From: Beijerinckiaceae bacterium
GTDB taxonomy: Bacteria > Pseudomonadota > Alphaproteobacteria > Rhizobiales > Beijerinckiaceae
Direction: 5' to 3'
Assembly: GCA_030684835.1 (NCBI GenBank)
Contig: JAUXWZ010000036.1
Coordinates: 62,001-126,000, forward strand
Length of the DNA: 64,000 nucleotides
Shown here: in pieces, positions 24,943 through 33,199 of the stretch
Layout: each line of letters starts with the position of its first letter
Position numbering within the stretch: position 1 is the stretch's first letter
Notes under the pieces: model-generated
Databases searched by the model: none
The model's input: only the letters and a program-made list of their open reading frames with translations
What the model was told of the DNA's origin: nothing
Translations under genes and position numbers: made by a program

Positions 24943-25947
24943 ATGTCACGCCTGAGTTTCGGAGTTTGGACTCCAGCTCCGCAAGCAATCCGTCCCGATC
25001 CCCCGGTGCGGCCCTCCTTCGCCGCACTAACGCAATATGGCGGCGGCGTTGATGAATCCTATCTCTACGCTGTCGACGTTCTGCAGCGCGCCGAGGCGCT
25101 TGGATTCGAGATTACTCTTATAGCGCAACGCTATCTGGGCCCAGACCTCGACTCGTGGATACTTGCGACGGCGCTGGCGACGCAGACGAAGAAAATGAAA
25201 ATTATGGCGGCGCTCCATCCAGGTATTGCTGATCCGCGCATGGCAGCAAAGATGGGCGCGTCTATCGATCGGATCAGCGGTGGACGTTTCTGCATCAATA
25301 TCGTCAACGGACTGCGCAAGGACGAGTTCGCGATTTATGGTGACTGGCTTGATCAGGATCAGCCCCGCTATCGACGCATGAATGAGTTTATCCAGGTGAT
25401 GAAGGGATTGTGGACGCAGGACGACTACAGCTTCGATGGCGAATATTATGCAGTCAAAAACGGCCGACTGCCGACAAAGCCTGTGCAAAATCCGCATCCG
25501 CCATTTTATGCTGCAAGCCGCGTGGACGACGGCATGGATGTTGTCGCGCGTGAATGCAGCACATGGTTTGTCAATTACGACAAGGATAGGCGAAACTACG
25601 CTGCGAGCCTGAAGCGTATTGAATCCGAAATCGCTGTGATGCAAAGCCGGGTTGATGCGCTTGGCCGAACCATGACCTACGGCATCAATGCTCTTGTTTT
25701 GATCGGCGACACTGATGAGCAGGCTGAAGCGATGGCGGATGACCATGTTCGAGCTGTCGCCAGTGATCCCCTGACTGCAGTGGGCACATCGGGCGTCGGC
25801 GCAGCCCTCATTGGCACGCCGGCGACGATTGCCGAGCGCATCAGGATTTATCAATCGTTAGGCATCAGCCTCTTCATGTTGCACTTTTATCCGATGCGCG
25901 AAGGCATGGAGGAATTTGCCGAACGCGTTTTGCCGCTTGTGCGATAG
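24943..25947 (+). CDS. LLM-class flavin-dependent oxidoreductase (SsuD/SfnG-like)
   Basis: A 334-residue member of the alkanesulfonate/sulfone monooxygenase branch. Typical segments are SFGVWTP at the N terminus, HPGIADPRMAAKM near residue 87, SGGRFCINIVNG near 112 and the C-terminal LIGTPATIAERI. SfnG- and SsuD-type enzymes break C-S bonds with reduced FMN and oxygen, but family membership does not prove this here. A longer frame begins at 24886; the ATG at 24943 follows GAAGGAAAG and fits the family start. It precedes a Bug gene by 49 bases. Confidence 0.9.
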   Translation: MSRLSFGVWTPAPQAIRPDPPVRPSFAALTQYGGGVDESYLYAVDVLQRAEALGFEITLIAQRYLGPDLDSWILATALATQTKKMKIMAALHPGIADPRMAAKMGASIDRISGGRFCINIVNGLRKDEFAIYGDWLDQDQPRYRRMNEFIQVMKGLWTQDDYSFDGEYYAVKNGRLPTKPVQNPHPPFYAASRVDDGMDVVARECSTWFVNYDKDRRNYAASLKRIESEIAVMQSRVDALGRTMTYGINALVLIGDTDEQAEAMADDHVRAVASDPLTAVGTSGVGAALIGTPATIAERIRIYQSLGISLFMLHFYPMREGMEEFAERVLPLVR

Positions 25948-25996
25948 CGGCGGAGCAACTGCCCATTTAGAAGAAAATGAATTGCGGGGACGCGTA

Positions 25997-27049
25997 ATGC
26001 AAAAGCTCTTGTCTGCAACCTATCTTGCTCTGGGCGTCGCAATAGGCGTAGCGTCAGGCACGTCTAACGCGATTGGATCCGACGGCGCCGAATTCTACAA
26101 GGGCAAGTCCGTCACCGTCGTGATCGGTTATCCCGTTGGGGGCGGATATGATCTCTACGCGCGAGCGTTAGCGCGTCACATCGGCGCGCATATTCCCGGC
26201 AAGCCCCCGGTCGTCGTGCAGAACATGCCCGGCGCCGCAAGTCTGACTGCAACGAATTACCTGTTCAACGTGGCGCCGCGCGATGGTACTGTGTTTGGCG
26301 CCTTTGACCGTTACATGGCGCTACTGGCTCTGCTGGGCGGCAATACAAACATTCGATTCAAACCCGAGCAATTCACCTGGCTCGGCTCGCTCTCAGCCAC
26401 CAAGGACGACGCTTTTGTGCTGTGGGCGCGCAAGGGTGCGAAGGTTAACTCTGTCGAAGACCTCAGACGCAAGGGCGGCCCGGACCTTACGATTGGCACG
26501 ACAGCGGCTGGCGCCACCGACAATGATATTGGCGTCATGCTGCGTGACGCGTTGAGTCTCAACATCAAAGTCATATCCGGCTATCCAAGCACAAGCGCGA
26601 TTGCGCTTGCTGTTGAACGTGGTGAACTGGACGGACAGTTGATCGGTTTCGTTAGTACAAGGGTTGTTAAGCCGGAGTGGATCAAGCCAGATAGCGACAT
26701 GCGCGTCCTGTTGCAGTTTGCGCGCACAGCGCGTCTACCTGAATTGCCGGACGCGCCAACGGTGCGCGAGCTTGCGCGCAACGACAAAGATCTGCGGCTG
26801 CTTGACGCGGCGGAATTGCCGTATCAACTCGCCCGCCCATTTGCGGCGCCGCCAAATGTGCCTACCGATCGCGCCGCCGATCTTCAGCAAGCATTTGTCC
26901 GCACCACCAAGGACCCTGCGTTCTTGGTTGAGGCAGAAAAAATGAAACTGGAGATCAGCCCCGTCTATGCGGCGGAAGCATTGAAGCTCATCGCTCAACT
27001 TGCGGCGACGCCTGAAGACGTATTGCAACAGCTTCGAAATCTGAGATAG
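25997..27049 (+). CDS. Bug/TctC-family periplasmic solute-binding protein (copy 8)
   Basis: A 350-residue binding protein. The Sec signal (MQKLLSATYLALGVAIG...) probably ends near SNA. The mature protein begins EFYKGKSV and carries GGGYDLYARAL, NMPGAAS, NVAPRDGT, and an unusual FVLWARKGAKV where other copies have WHT. The region RGELDGQ is conserved. The frame is open from 25916, overlapping the previous gene, but the signal peptide and a GGGGA site place the start at 25997. It closes the LLM-hydrolase-LLM cassette. Confidence 0.91.
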   Translation: MQKLLSATYLALGVAIGVASGTSNAIGSDGAEFYKGKSVTVVIGYPVGGGYDLYARALARHIGAHIPGKPPVVVQNMPGAASLTATNYLFNVAPRDGTVFGAFDRYMALLALLGGNTNIRFKPEQFTWLGSLSATKDDAFVLWARKGAKVNSVEDLRRKGGPDLTIGTTAAGATDNDIGVMLRDALSLNIKVISGYPSTSAIALAVERGELDGQLIGFVSTRVVKPEWIKPDSDMRVLLQFARTARLPELPDAPTVRELARNDKDLRLLDAAELPYQLARPFAAPPNVPTDRAADLQQAFVRTTKDPAFLVEAEKMKLEISPVYAAEALKLIAQLAATPEDVLQQLRNLR

Positions 27050-27398
27050 GCTGTACTCTCAAGTATGAATGACCGGCATCATACACCCGGGATACTAGAG
27101 GCATGACGGATAAATAACCCGCTAATTTGACGTCTGTCCGCTCCGCACGACGCTCGCATTAACGGCTGAGCCGCTTTTGCGCCAGCTCGTGGTACGGAGC
27201 GGATCACCAAAGGCTATCTGGTCGTTGATTAGTCCGAGTTGAAACCGGGCAAAATATAATCTCGAGGACGGTCTCTCGGATCGTTGGTGCAAGTTCCATC
27301 ACGGCTCGTGCTGAGATCTCCGAGGGGTCGCCGCTCACAAATTTGGCGCCAAAAGAAATAGGCGCCATGATGCGTTCAAAGACTTCAAGGGGGTGGAA
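27050..27398. other. Intergenic stretch before the MoCo hydroxylase operon
   Basis: This gap has no convincing gene. A small hairpin (GTATGA 27063-27068 with TCATAC 27079-27084) follows the Bug stop and could be a weak 3' end. On the minus strand 27204-27368 is a 54-codon ATG frame with a normal-looking composition, but it has no recognised family and might be a remnant. Confidence 0.4.
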
Positions 27399-28271
27399 AT
27401 GTCCGATGTTCGATTCGAAGCGCCGAGTTCATTATCGGAGGCTGTCAAAATTCTGGCAGGAGCCAAGGGCCCCAGCCGCGCCTTGGCTGGCGGAACAGAC
27501 CTTATCGTTCAAATGGAAAACGATCTCCTTGAGCCCGACCTGATCGTCGACATCAAGAAAATTCCGGAGCTGCGCGCAATCAAGCCGGAAGGCGGCGGCT
27601 TCCGCATCGGAGCGACCGTCACCAGCATGGAGATGATCGAGGATGCAAGCCTTTGCGCGAAATGGCCGGGTGTCATCGACGGCGTCAAGCTGATCGGCTC
27701 GATTCAGGTCAAAGGCCGCGCCACGATGGCCGGTAACCTGTGCAACGCCTCGCCCGGAGCAGACAGCGTGCCCCCGTTGGTGGCCGCCGGCGCTCTAGCC
27801 CGGATCGTCGGGCCGAACGGGACGCGCGAGAGCCCCGTCGAGAAAATCCCGGTGGGCCCGGGCAAGACATCGCTGGCTCCCGGCGAAATAATCGAGTCCT
27901 TTTTCCTGCCTGAGAGACCGCGCAATTCCGGCGACGCCTACCTGCGGTTCACGCCGCGCACGGAAATGGACATCGCTGTTGTTGGTGTTGCGATCAATCT
28001 AACGCTCGACTCTGCCGGCGTATGCACGCAGGCGCGTGTGGCGCTCGGCGCAGTCGCGCCAACTGTCCTCCTGGTGGACGAATGCGCCAACGCGCTCATC
28101 GGGACGCGCGTCGACGAGGCTGCAATCGACAAGATGGCGGCGGCCGCCGCCGCCGCATGCAAGCCGATCGACGACAAGCGCGGCACGCGCGAATTCAGAA
28201 TCAAGATAACGAGCGTCCTCGCGAAGCGGGTCGCACAGAAGGCGCTCGAGCGCGCGAGGCACACGGCATGA
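27399..28271 (+). CDS. Xanthine dehydrogenase family FAD-binding (medium) subunit
   Basis: A 290-residue CoxM-type flavoprotein subunit that passes electrons from the [2Fe-2S] subunit to an acceptor. The FAD-binding motif LAGGTDL lies near residue 31, and the second motif, TMAGNLCNASPGAD, near residue 110. The C-terminal CO_deh_flav_C domain covers roughly residues 180-288. A GTG at 27393 would add two residues; the ATG at 27399 follows AGGGGG. It overlaps the small-subunit gene by ATGA, so the three subunits form a tightly coupled operon. Confidence 0.93.
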   Translation: MSDVRFEAPSSLSEAVKILAGAKGPSRALAGGTDLIVQMENDLLEPDLIVDIKKIPELRAIKPEGGGFRIGATVTSMEMIEDASLCAKWPGVIDGVKLIGSIQVKGRATMAGNLCNASPGADSVPPLVAAGALARIVGPNGTRESPVEKIPVGPGKTSLAPGEIIESFFLPERPRNSGDAYLRFTPRTEMDIAVVGVAINLTLDSAGVCTQARVALGAVAPTVLLVDECANALIGTRVDEAAIDKMAAAAAAACKPIDDKRGTREFRIKITSVLAKRVAQKALERARHTA

Positions 28272-28747
28272 GCAAGAAACATCACATCACGACTATTGTG
28301 AACGGCGATGAGTACGAAGCGCTCTGCGAAACGCGGCATACGCTGCTGGACGTATTGCGCGACGAATTGCGGCTGACTGGAACAAAGGAAGGCTGCGCGA
28401 CGGGCGATTGTGGCGCGTGCAGCGTCATGATGGATGGTCGGCTAGTCTGCTCCTGCCTCGTGCTTGCCGTCGAGGCGGACGGCAAGTCGATCGATACAAT
28501 CGAGGGCATGGCGAGCGGCAATGAATTGCATCCACTTCAAACAAAGTTTCTCGAATTGAATGGATTGCAGTGTGGCATTTGCACGCCCGGCTTTCTGATC
28601 GCTGCGCGTGCTCTTCTCGAGCGCAACCCGGACCCGACGGAATCTGAAGCGCGTTACTGGCTAGCCGGCAATCTTTGCCGATGCACGGGCTACGACAAGA
28701 TCATCCGCGCAGTCCTTTCCGCGGCAGCCGAAATGCGAGGAGCATGA
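28268..28747 (+). CDS. Xanthine dehydrogenase family [2Fe-2S] (small) subunit
   Basis: A 159-residue CoxS-type iron-sulfur subunit. The N-terminal plant-type ferredoxin domain has its cluster Cys in GCATGDCGACS and a later Cys in VCSCL. The helical domain has CGICTPGF and NLCRCTGY, giving all eight expected cysteines. The start overlaps the FAD subunit stop by four bases. The frame runs open upstream only as a shadow of the preceding gene. The large-subunit gene begins 3 bases after the stop. Confidence 0.94.
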   Translation: MSKKHHITTIVNGDEYEALCETRHTLLDVLRDELRLTGTKEGCATGDCGACSVMMDGRLVCSCLVLAVEADGKSIDTIEGMASGNELHPLQTKFLELNGLQCGICTPGFLIAARALLERNPDPTESEARYWLAGNLCRCTGYDKIIRAVLSAAAEMRGA

Positions 28748-28750
28748 GTT

Positions 28751-31045
28751 ATGACGACCATTCTCAAGAAGCCCGGCTTCAATCCGGATCGCAAGTATAA
28801 GATCATCGGCACTTCGCCGGTGAAGCATGACGGGTTCGACAAGGTTACTGGGCGCGCAAAATTCGCGGCCGACGCTTTCCTGCCAGGAATGCTGGTTGGC
28901 AAGGTTCTGCGAAGCCCCCACCCCCACGCCATCCTGAAACGTATCGACACGACGCAAGCTTCGAAGGTTCCGGGCGTGAAGGCGATCATCACCCGCGATG
29001 ATTTTCCCGAGATCAAGCAGGGCACGGGCGGCGGCGACATGACGCGCTTGGCCATGGCCAGAGAGAAGGTTTACTGGGAAGGTCATCCTGTGGCGGCAGT
29101 GGCCGCTACCAGCGAATCCGCGGCAAAAAAAGCGCTGAAGTTAATTGAGGTCGAGTATGAGGTGCTGCCTCACGTGATCGATCCGGTCGAAGCGATGAGT
29201 CCGGACGCGCCCATCCTGCACGACTACATGCGCACAAAGGGCGCAAAAGGACCGGACGCGGAGAAACCCACAAACGTCGTCGAGCGGCATGCGCTCGGCA
29301 TCGGAGACGTGGACAAGGGCTTTGCGGAAGCCGACGTCATTGTGGAGGGTACGTTCGATACGAAGCCTATGCATCAGGGGTATATCGAGCTTCAATCTTG
29401 CGTCGCCAATTACTCCGATGACGGCCAGGTCGACCTGTGGTGCTGCACGCAAGCGCCTTGGGTCTATCGTGATCGCCTGACGGAAATCTTGAAAATCGAA
29501 TCCTCGAAAATCAGGATCCAGCAATCTGAGCTTGGCGGCGGATTTGGCGGCAAGACGACTTTCTATCTTGAGCCGCTCTCCGTTGTTCTTTCGCGAAAGG
29601 CGAAGTGCCCGGTCAAGATGACCTTGACGCGCGTCGAAGTCATGCGCGCGACGGGTCCGGTGTCCGGCACCCAGTCGACCATCAAAATGGGATGCAAGAA
29701 GGATGGCACAATCGTCGCCGTCGACTCGACGCTTGTTTTCCAGACCGGTCCTTATACTGGCTCAGCCTTCACGAACGCCCCGCAGGCGATGTTAACGCGC
29801 TACGATCTGAAGAACGTGCGCACCGTCTCCTACGAAGTGGTCTCGAACAGACCGAAGGTCAGCTCGTTTCGCGCTCCATGCGTGCCGCAAGTTGTGTTTG
29901 GCGTGGAGGGCCTGATCGATGAGCTTGCGACCAAGATCGGCATGGATCCAATCGAGATGCGTCTCAAGAACGCAATCGTCGAAGGACACAAGACGATCTA
30001 CGGCGAGACCTTCAATCGCATCGGTTTTGTCGAAACGCTTGAGGCGGCGAAGGCTTGCGATCACTATCGTGCGCCCGTTCCCAAAGGTCAGGCGAGAGGC
30101 ATCGCCTGCGGATTCTGGTTCAATCGTGGCGGTGAAACGACTGGCTCGATGAATCTGGCGCCAGACGGCACTGTGACGATTACGCTCGGGACCGCAGATG
30201 TTGCGGGTTCACGTATGTCCATGGCGATGATGGCCGCAGAAGAATTGGGGATCCCCGTCGATCGCGTGCGCGCGGTGCTCGCGGACACGCACTCGTTGGG
30301 CTACAACCGCGTCACAGCAGGAAGCCGCACGACCTTCTCGAGCGGCATCATCGTGGTCGATTCCGCTCGGAAAATCATCACCGAGTTGTGCCGCCGCGCG
30401 GCGAAGATCTGGAACGTGCCCGAGGAAGGCGTCGTCTTCGAAGATGGCGTCTGTCGCCCGGCAAGTTCCAACGTCGGCGAATTCGAGCCGCTGTCGATCA
30501 AGGACATCGCCCATAAGACGACGTACACGATGGGCTCCATCTCCGGCCATTCGGAAATGAACGTGACTGGCGCCGGACCCGGCTTCGCTGTTCACATTGT
30601 CGATGTCGAGGTGGACAAGGAAACCGGCCTCACGTCAGTCAAGCGCTACACGATTATTGAGGACGCCGGAAAAGCGATCAGTCCCGCACAAGTGGAAGGT
30701 CAGTTCCAGGGCGCCGCAGTGCAAGGGATCGGCTGGGCGCTTAACGAGGAATATGTGTACGGATCGGACGGGCGTCTTCAAAACCCGGGTTTCCTCGACT
30801 ACCGGATGCCCGTCGCCTCCGATGTGCCCATGATCGACACTGTTATTGTCGAGGTGCCAAATCCCAAGCACCCCTTTGGCCTGCGCGGAGTCGGCGAAGT
30901 GCCGCTGACGCCAGCGATGGCGGCGATCGGTAACGCCATTGGGCATGCAATCGGAATTCGTCCCCGATCTCTGCCGATGTCGCCACCGAAAGTGCTCGCT
31001 ATCATCGAGGAAGCTCGCGCACGCGGCGTTTTGCCGGCGGGCTGA
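28751..31045 (+). CDS. Xanthine dehydrogenase family molybdopterin-binding (large) subunit
   Basis: A 764-residue molybdenum hydroxylase catalytic subunit. GGGFGGK near residue 260 is the first Mo-pterin loop. The loop that reads AYRCSFR in form I CO dehydrogenase, AYRGAGR in form II and AFRGFGGPQ in xanthine dehydrogenase is SFRAPCVPQ here (near residue 373). The catalytic Glu is present in GVGEVPLTP near residue 716. It therefore catalyses hydroxylation of an unknown organic substrate, not CO oxidation by the known pattern. The M-S-L gene order and tight spacing show one operon. No XdhC-type maturation gene is seen in the window. Confidence 0.92.
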   Translation: MTTILKKPGFNPDRKYKIIGTSPVKHDGFDKVTGRAKFAADAFLPGMLVGKVLRSPHPHAILKRIDTTQASKVPGVKAIITRDDFPEIKQGTGGGDMTRLAMAREKVYWEGHPVAAVAATSESAAKKALKLIEVEYEVLPHVIDPVEAMSPDAPILHDYMRTKGAKGPDAEKPTNVVERHALGIGDVDKGFAEADVIVEGTFDTKPMHQGYIELQSCVANYSDDGQVDLWCCTQAPWVYRDRLTEILKIESSKIRIQQSELGGGFGGKTTFYLEPLSVVLSRKAKCPVKMTLTRVEVMRATGPVSGTQSTIKMGCKKDGTIVAVDSTLVFQTGPYTGSAFTNAPQAMLTRYDLKNVRTVSYEVVSNRPKVSSFRAPCVPQVVFGVEGLIDELATKIGMDPIEMRLKNAIVEGHKTIYGETFNRIGFVETLEAAKACDHYRAPVPKGQARGIACGFWFNRGGETTGSMNLAPDGTVTITLGTADVAGSRMSMAMMAAEELGIPVDRVRAVLADTHSLGYNRVTAGSRTTFSSGIIVVDSARKIITELCRRAAKIWNVPEEGVVFEDGVCRPASSNVGEFEPLSIKDIAHKTTYTMGSISGHSEMNVTGAGPGFAVHIVDVEVDKETGLTSVKRYTIIEDAGKAISPAQVEGQFQGAAVQGIGWALNEEYVYGSDGRLQNPGFLDYRMPVASDVPMIDTVIVEVPNPKHPFGLRGVGEVPLTPAMAAIGNAIGHAIGIRPRSLPMSPPKVLAIIEEARARGVLPAG

Positions 31046-31057
31046 TCTGACACAGAT

Positions 31058-31096
31058 CGACACAGACGACCTGCATGAAGGAGGTCGCCTGTGTCG
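31058..31096 (+). terminator. Strong hairpin after the MoCo hydroxylase operon
   Basis: Two stacked complementary blocks, CGACACAG with CTGTGTCG and CGACCT with AGGTCG, interrupted by one A/C mismatch, form a long stem starting 12 bases after the large-subunit stop. There is no T-run, so it may act with Rho or as a 3' stabiliser. Confidence 0.55.
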
Positions 31097-31248
31097 TCGT
31101 TAACGTCGCCCATGGCGACGCCCGGACGCCACGGCATGTCTCGAGTAAGCTTGGCCGTTTGCTGCGGCTGTAAAGGCGATGCGGCAAAAAAATCGCGCAC
31201 ATCACCCCTGCGGCTGTCACACTGCACGAAGGCTTTATTTGCGGTCCG

Positions 31249-31473
31249 TCACTTCTTCACCCGGCTCATTTTCTTGATCTTGCGGGGTGGCTGGCCGGAT
31301 TGACTGGCGATCTCCTTGTCTTGATCCTCGATCGCGCGCCGCGCCGGTTCATCTCCATCTAGGCCGCCAAGCAAAGCCTTGGGCGCGCGACGGTTAGAGC
31401 TTCGTGTTCCGTCCTCATACTCAACGTCGAATAACACGTATCCCGTTTCGACTTTTTCTTTCTTGCGAGCCAA
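31249..31473 (-). CDS. Small lysine-rich conserved hypothetical protein
   Basis: A 74-residue protein starting MARKKEKVETGYVLFDVEYEDG and ending KKMSRVKK. The middle has the pattern SSNRRAPKALLGGLDGDEPAR, which I associate with a family of unnamed small proteins in Rhizobiales. It is basic at both ends with an acidic centre, with no signal peptide or membrane helix. It stands alone on the minus strand between two + strand operons. The function is unknown. The ordered composition and recognisable motif make it more likely real than a chance frame. Confidence 0.6.
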   Translation of the reverse strand: MARKKEKVETGYVLFDVEYEDGTRSSNRRAPKALLGGLDGDEPARRAIEDQDKEIASQSGQPPRKIKKMSRVKK

Positions 31474-31789
31474 TTCACAACTCCGTCAGAGGCGTTTGTA
31501 GTTCGGTTCTTGATGTCCGCCCGATGGTTGTCAAGCGAAGTGAGCAATTGGCCGCTTTGGCGAAGCGACGCGATCATCCTTTCATGTCTATCGCTACCTA
31601 GCTGTTCTTGAGCGGTAGCTTTTTGCAGGCCCCCCGAACTCCCCACCCGTCCGCCAAAAAGCGATGGGATGTGATTAAGGATTCAGGCAAGCCGGGGGCC
31701 GGCTCAGCCACGATCAATTTTGACGCCGGGAAACGCCGCCGCTAGACTTTCGAAAACCCCCAAAAAGTCGAAGCGGGGCCATTGGGAGG
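31474..31789. other. Intergenic region with a weak terminator-like hairpin
   Basis: No gene is convincing here. GCTACC (31593-31598) pairs with GGTAGC (31614-31619) and is followed by five T, giving a weak intrinsic terminator on the + strand. The stretch also contains the upstream region of the Bug gene at 31796 and that of the small minus-strand gene. Confidence 0.4.
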
Positions 31790-31795
31790 ATGCCG

Positions 31796-32836
31796 ATGCG
31801 GGCGACACACTTGGTTCTATGCGGGCTTTTGAGCGCCGGAGGGCTGGGAAACTCCGCCACGGCCAGCGCGGTAGAGAGCTTCTACAAGGGTGCGACGGTT
31901 TCGATCAACGTCGGCTCTGATGCGGGCGGAGGCTTCGATCTGGTTGCACGCGTGGTTGCTCGTCACCTGGGGCAACACATACCGGGCAAGCCTGCCATCA
32001 TTGTTCGCAACATGCCGGGAGCGGGCGGCCTCGTAAACGCCAATTATCTTTACAATTCGGCGCCACGGGACGGGACCGCGCTGGCAGCCCCCTTCAACAC
32101 CGTTTTTCTGTTGCCGCTATTGGGCGATCCCGCAGCCAAATTCGATCCCCGCGAGTTCACCTGGATTGGCAGCACGGACAAGCAGCAGGGCATTTGCCTC
32201 ACCTGGCATACGACTCCTTTTAAGACATTTGACGACCTCAAGACACGTGAGGTCGTAACCGGAACAACCGCGCCAAACGCCACTCCGGCGACCTATCCCT
32301 TCCTGCTGAATTCGGTTCTTGGGACGAAATTCAAGATCGTCGGCGGCTATTCGACAGGGGGTGTTCGGCTTGCGCTGGAACAGGGCGAAGTCGACAGCAT
32401 ATGCGGAATGGCGATCCAGACGCACATGGCGGTCAGTCCACAATGGTTCGAAAAGAAGCTGGTGAATGTACTGGTTCAGTTTGGCCTCGAAAAACATAAG
32501 GACCTCCCCGACGTTCCCTTGGCCATCGATCTTCTGAAAGGTGAAGATCGCGAGGTTCTGGAGCTTATTTTAATCCCCCATGAGTTTGGTCGGCCTTTCG
32601 TGGCTCCGCCGCAGATTCCCGCGGATCGGCGCGACGCGCTTCGCACGGCGTTTGAAGCAGTTCTCAAGGATCCTGCATTTCTTAACGATTCCGGAAAAGC
32701 CAAACAGTCGCTCGATCCACTTAGCGGACAGCAGATCGAGGCGCTTATCCAGCGCGCCTACAATGCGTCTCCGTCCTCAATTCAACGGGCCGCGCGCATC
32801 CTTCGGGGACCAGAATCCGTTGATCAGAAGCGTTAA
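31796..32836 (+). CDS. Bug/TctC-family periplasmic solute-binding protein (copy 9)
   Basis: A 346-residue binding protein with a signal peptide ending near ATASA. The mature part has ESFYKGATV, GGGFDLVARV, NMPGAGG, NSAPRDGT and a CLTWHTTPFKTF segment. An ATG at 31790 abuts the GGGAGG with no spacing; the ATG at 31796 lies 6 bases from it and is preferred. No enzyme gene is linked to it. It and copy 10 form a pair of lone binding-protein genes. Confidence 0.9.
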   Translation: MRATHLVLCGLLSAGGLGNSATASAVESFYKGATVSINVGSDAGGGFDLVARVVARHLGQHIPGKPAIIVRNMPGAGGLVNANYLYNSAPRDGTALAAPFNTVFLLPLLGDPAAKFDPREFTWIGSTDKQQGICLTWHTTPFKTFDDLKTREVVTGTTAPNATPATYPFLLNSVLGTKFKIVGGYSTGGVRLALEQGEVDSICGMAIQTHMAVSPQWFEKKLVNVLVQFGLEKHKDLPDVPLAIDLLKGEDREVLELILIPHEFGRPFVAPPQIPADRRDALRTAFEAVLKDPAFLNDSGKAKQSLDPLSGQQIEALIQRAYNASPSSIQRAARILRGPESVDQKR

Positions 32837-33199
32837 TTAGCTACCGCACGACCTGGATCTATTCAGACCTTTGGCTAGGGATTTCCTTTCTGCGGACGTC
32901 GACTTGGGGCGACCTAATCTCGTTAGGGGCCTTCTGCAATTGAACGACAGAGTCATTTAAGAATGAGACTGATTGAAAGCACAGTTCAAATGTAGACATG
33001 AATGGGGAAGGCTGGCGACTTGCCAAAGGGAACGCCACCGTCACTGTTCCATATGCTCAATGCAGCGTACTGGGCGCTGCGCAAGCTATGCTTTTGATCG
33101 ACGGCGCTTGCCGCTGCGAACACCATCTGTACTATTCAAGTCGAAAAATGAGCGCGAAGCGCGCTGAGGCTTCATAAGGAAACGCGCGAGGAGAATTTG
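32837..33199. other. Intergenic region without a recognisable gene
   Basis: The 363 bases between copies 9 and 10 contain no frame with protein-like composition. A short hairpin CCTAA-N5-TTAGG lies near 32911-32925. Nothing else was recognised. Confidence 0.4.

Noticed and set aside
28751-31045. Aerobic carbon monoxide dehydrogenase
   Set aside because: The active-site loop is SFRAPCVPQ, not AYRCSFR or AYRGAGR, so CO oxidation is not supported.
31593-31624. Firm intrinsic terminator
   Set aside because: The stem is only 6 bp with a 15-base loop and it is more than 500 bases from the nearest upstream + strand stop, so it is kept only as a weak candidate in the intergenic entry.
32973-33167. 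64-codon + strand frame between Bug copies 9 and 10
   Set aside because: The Cys/Arg-rich peptide has no family features and there is no clear ribosome site.
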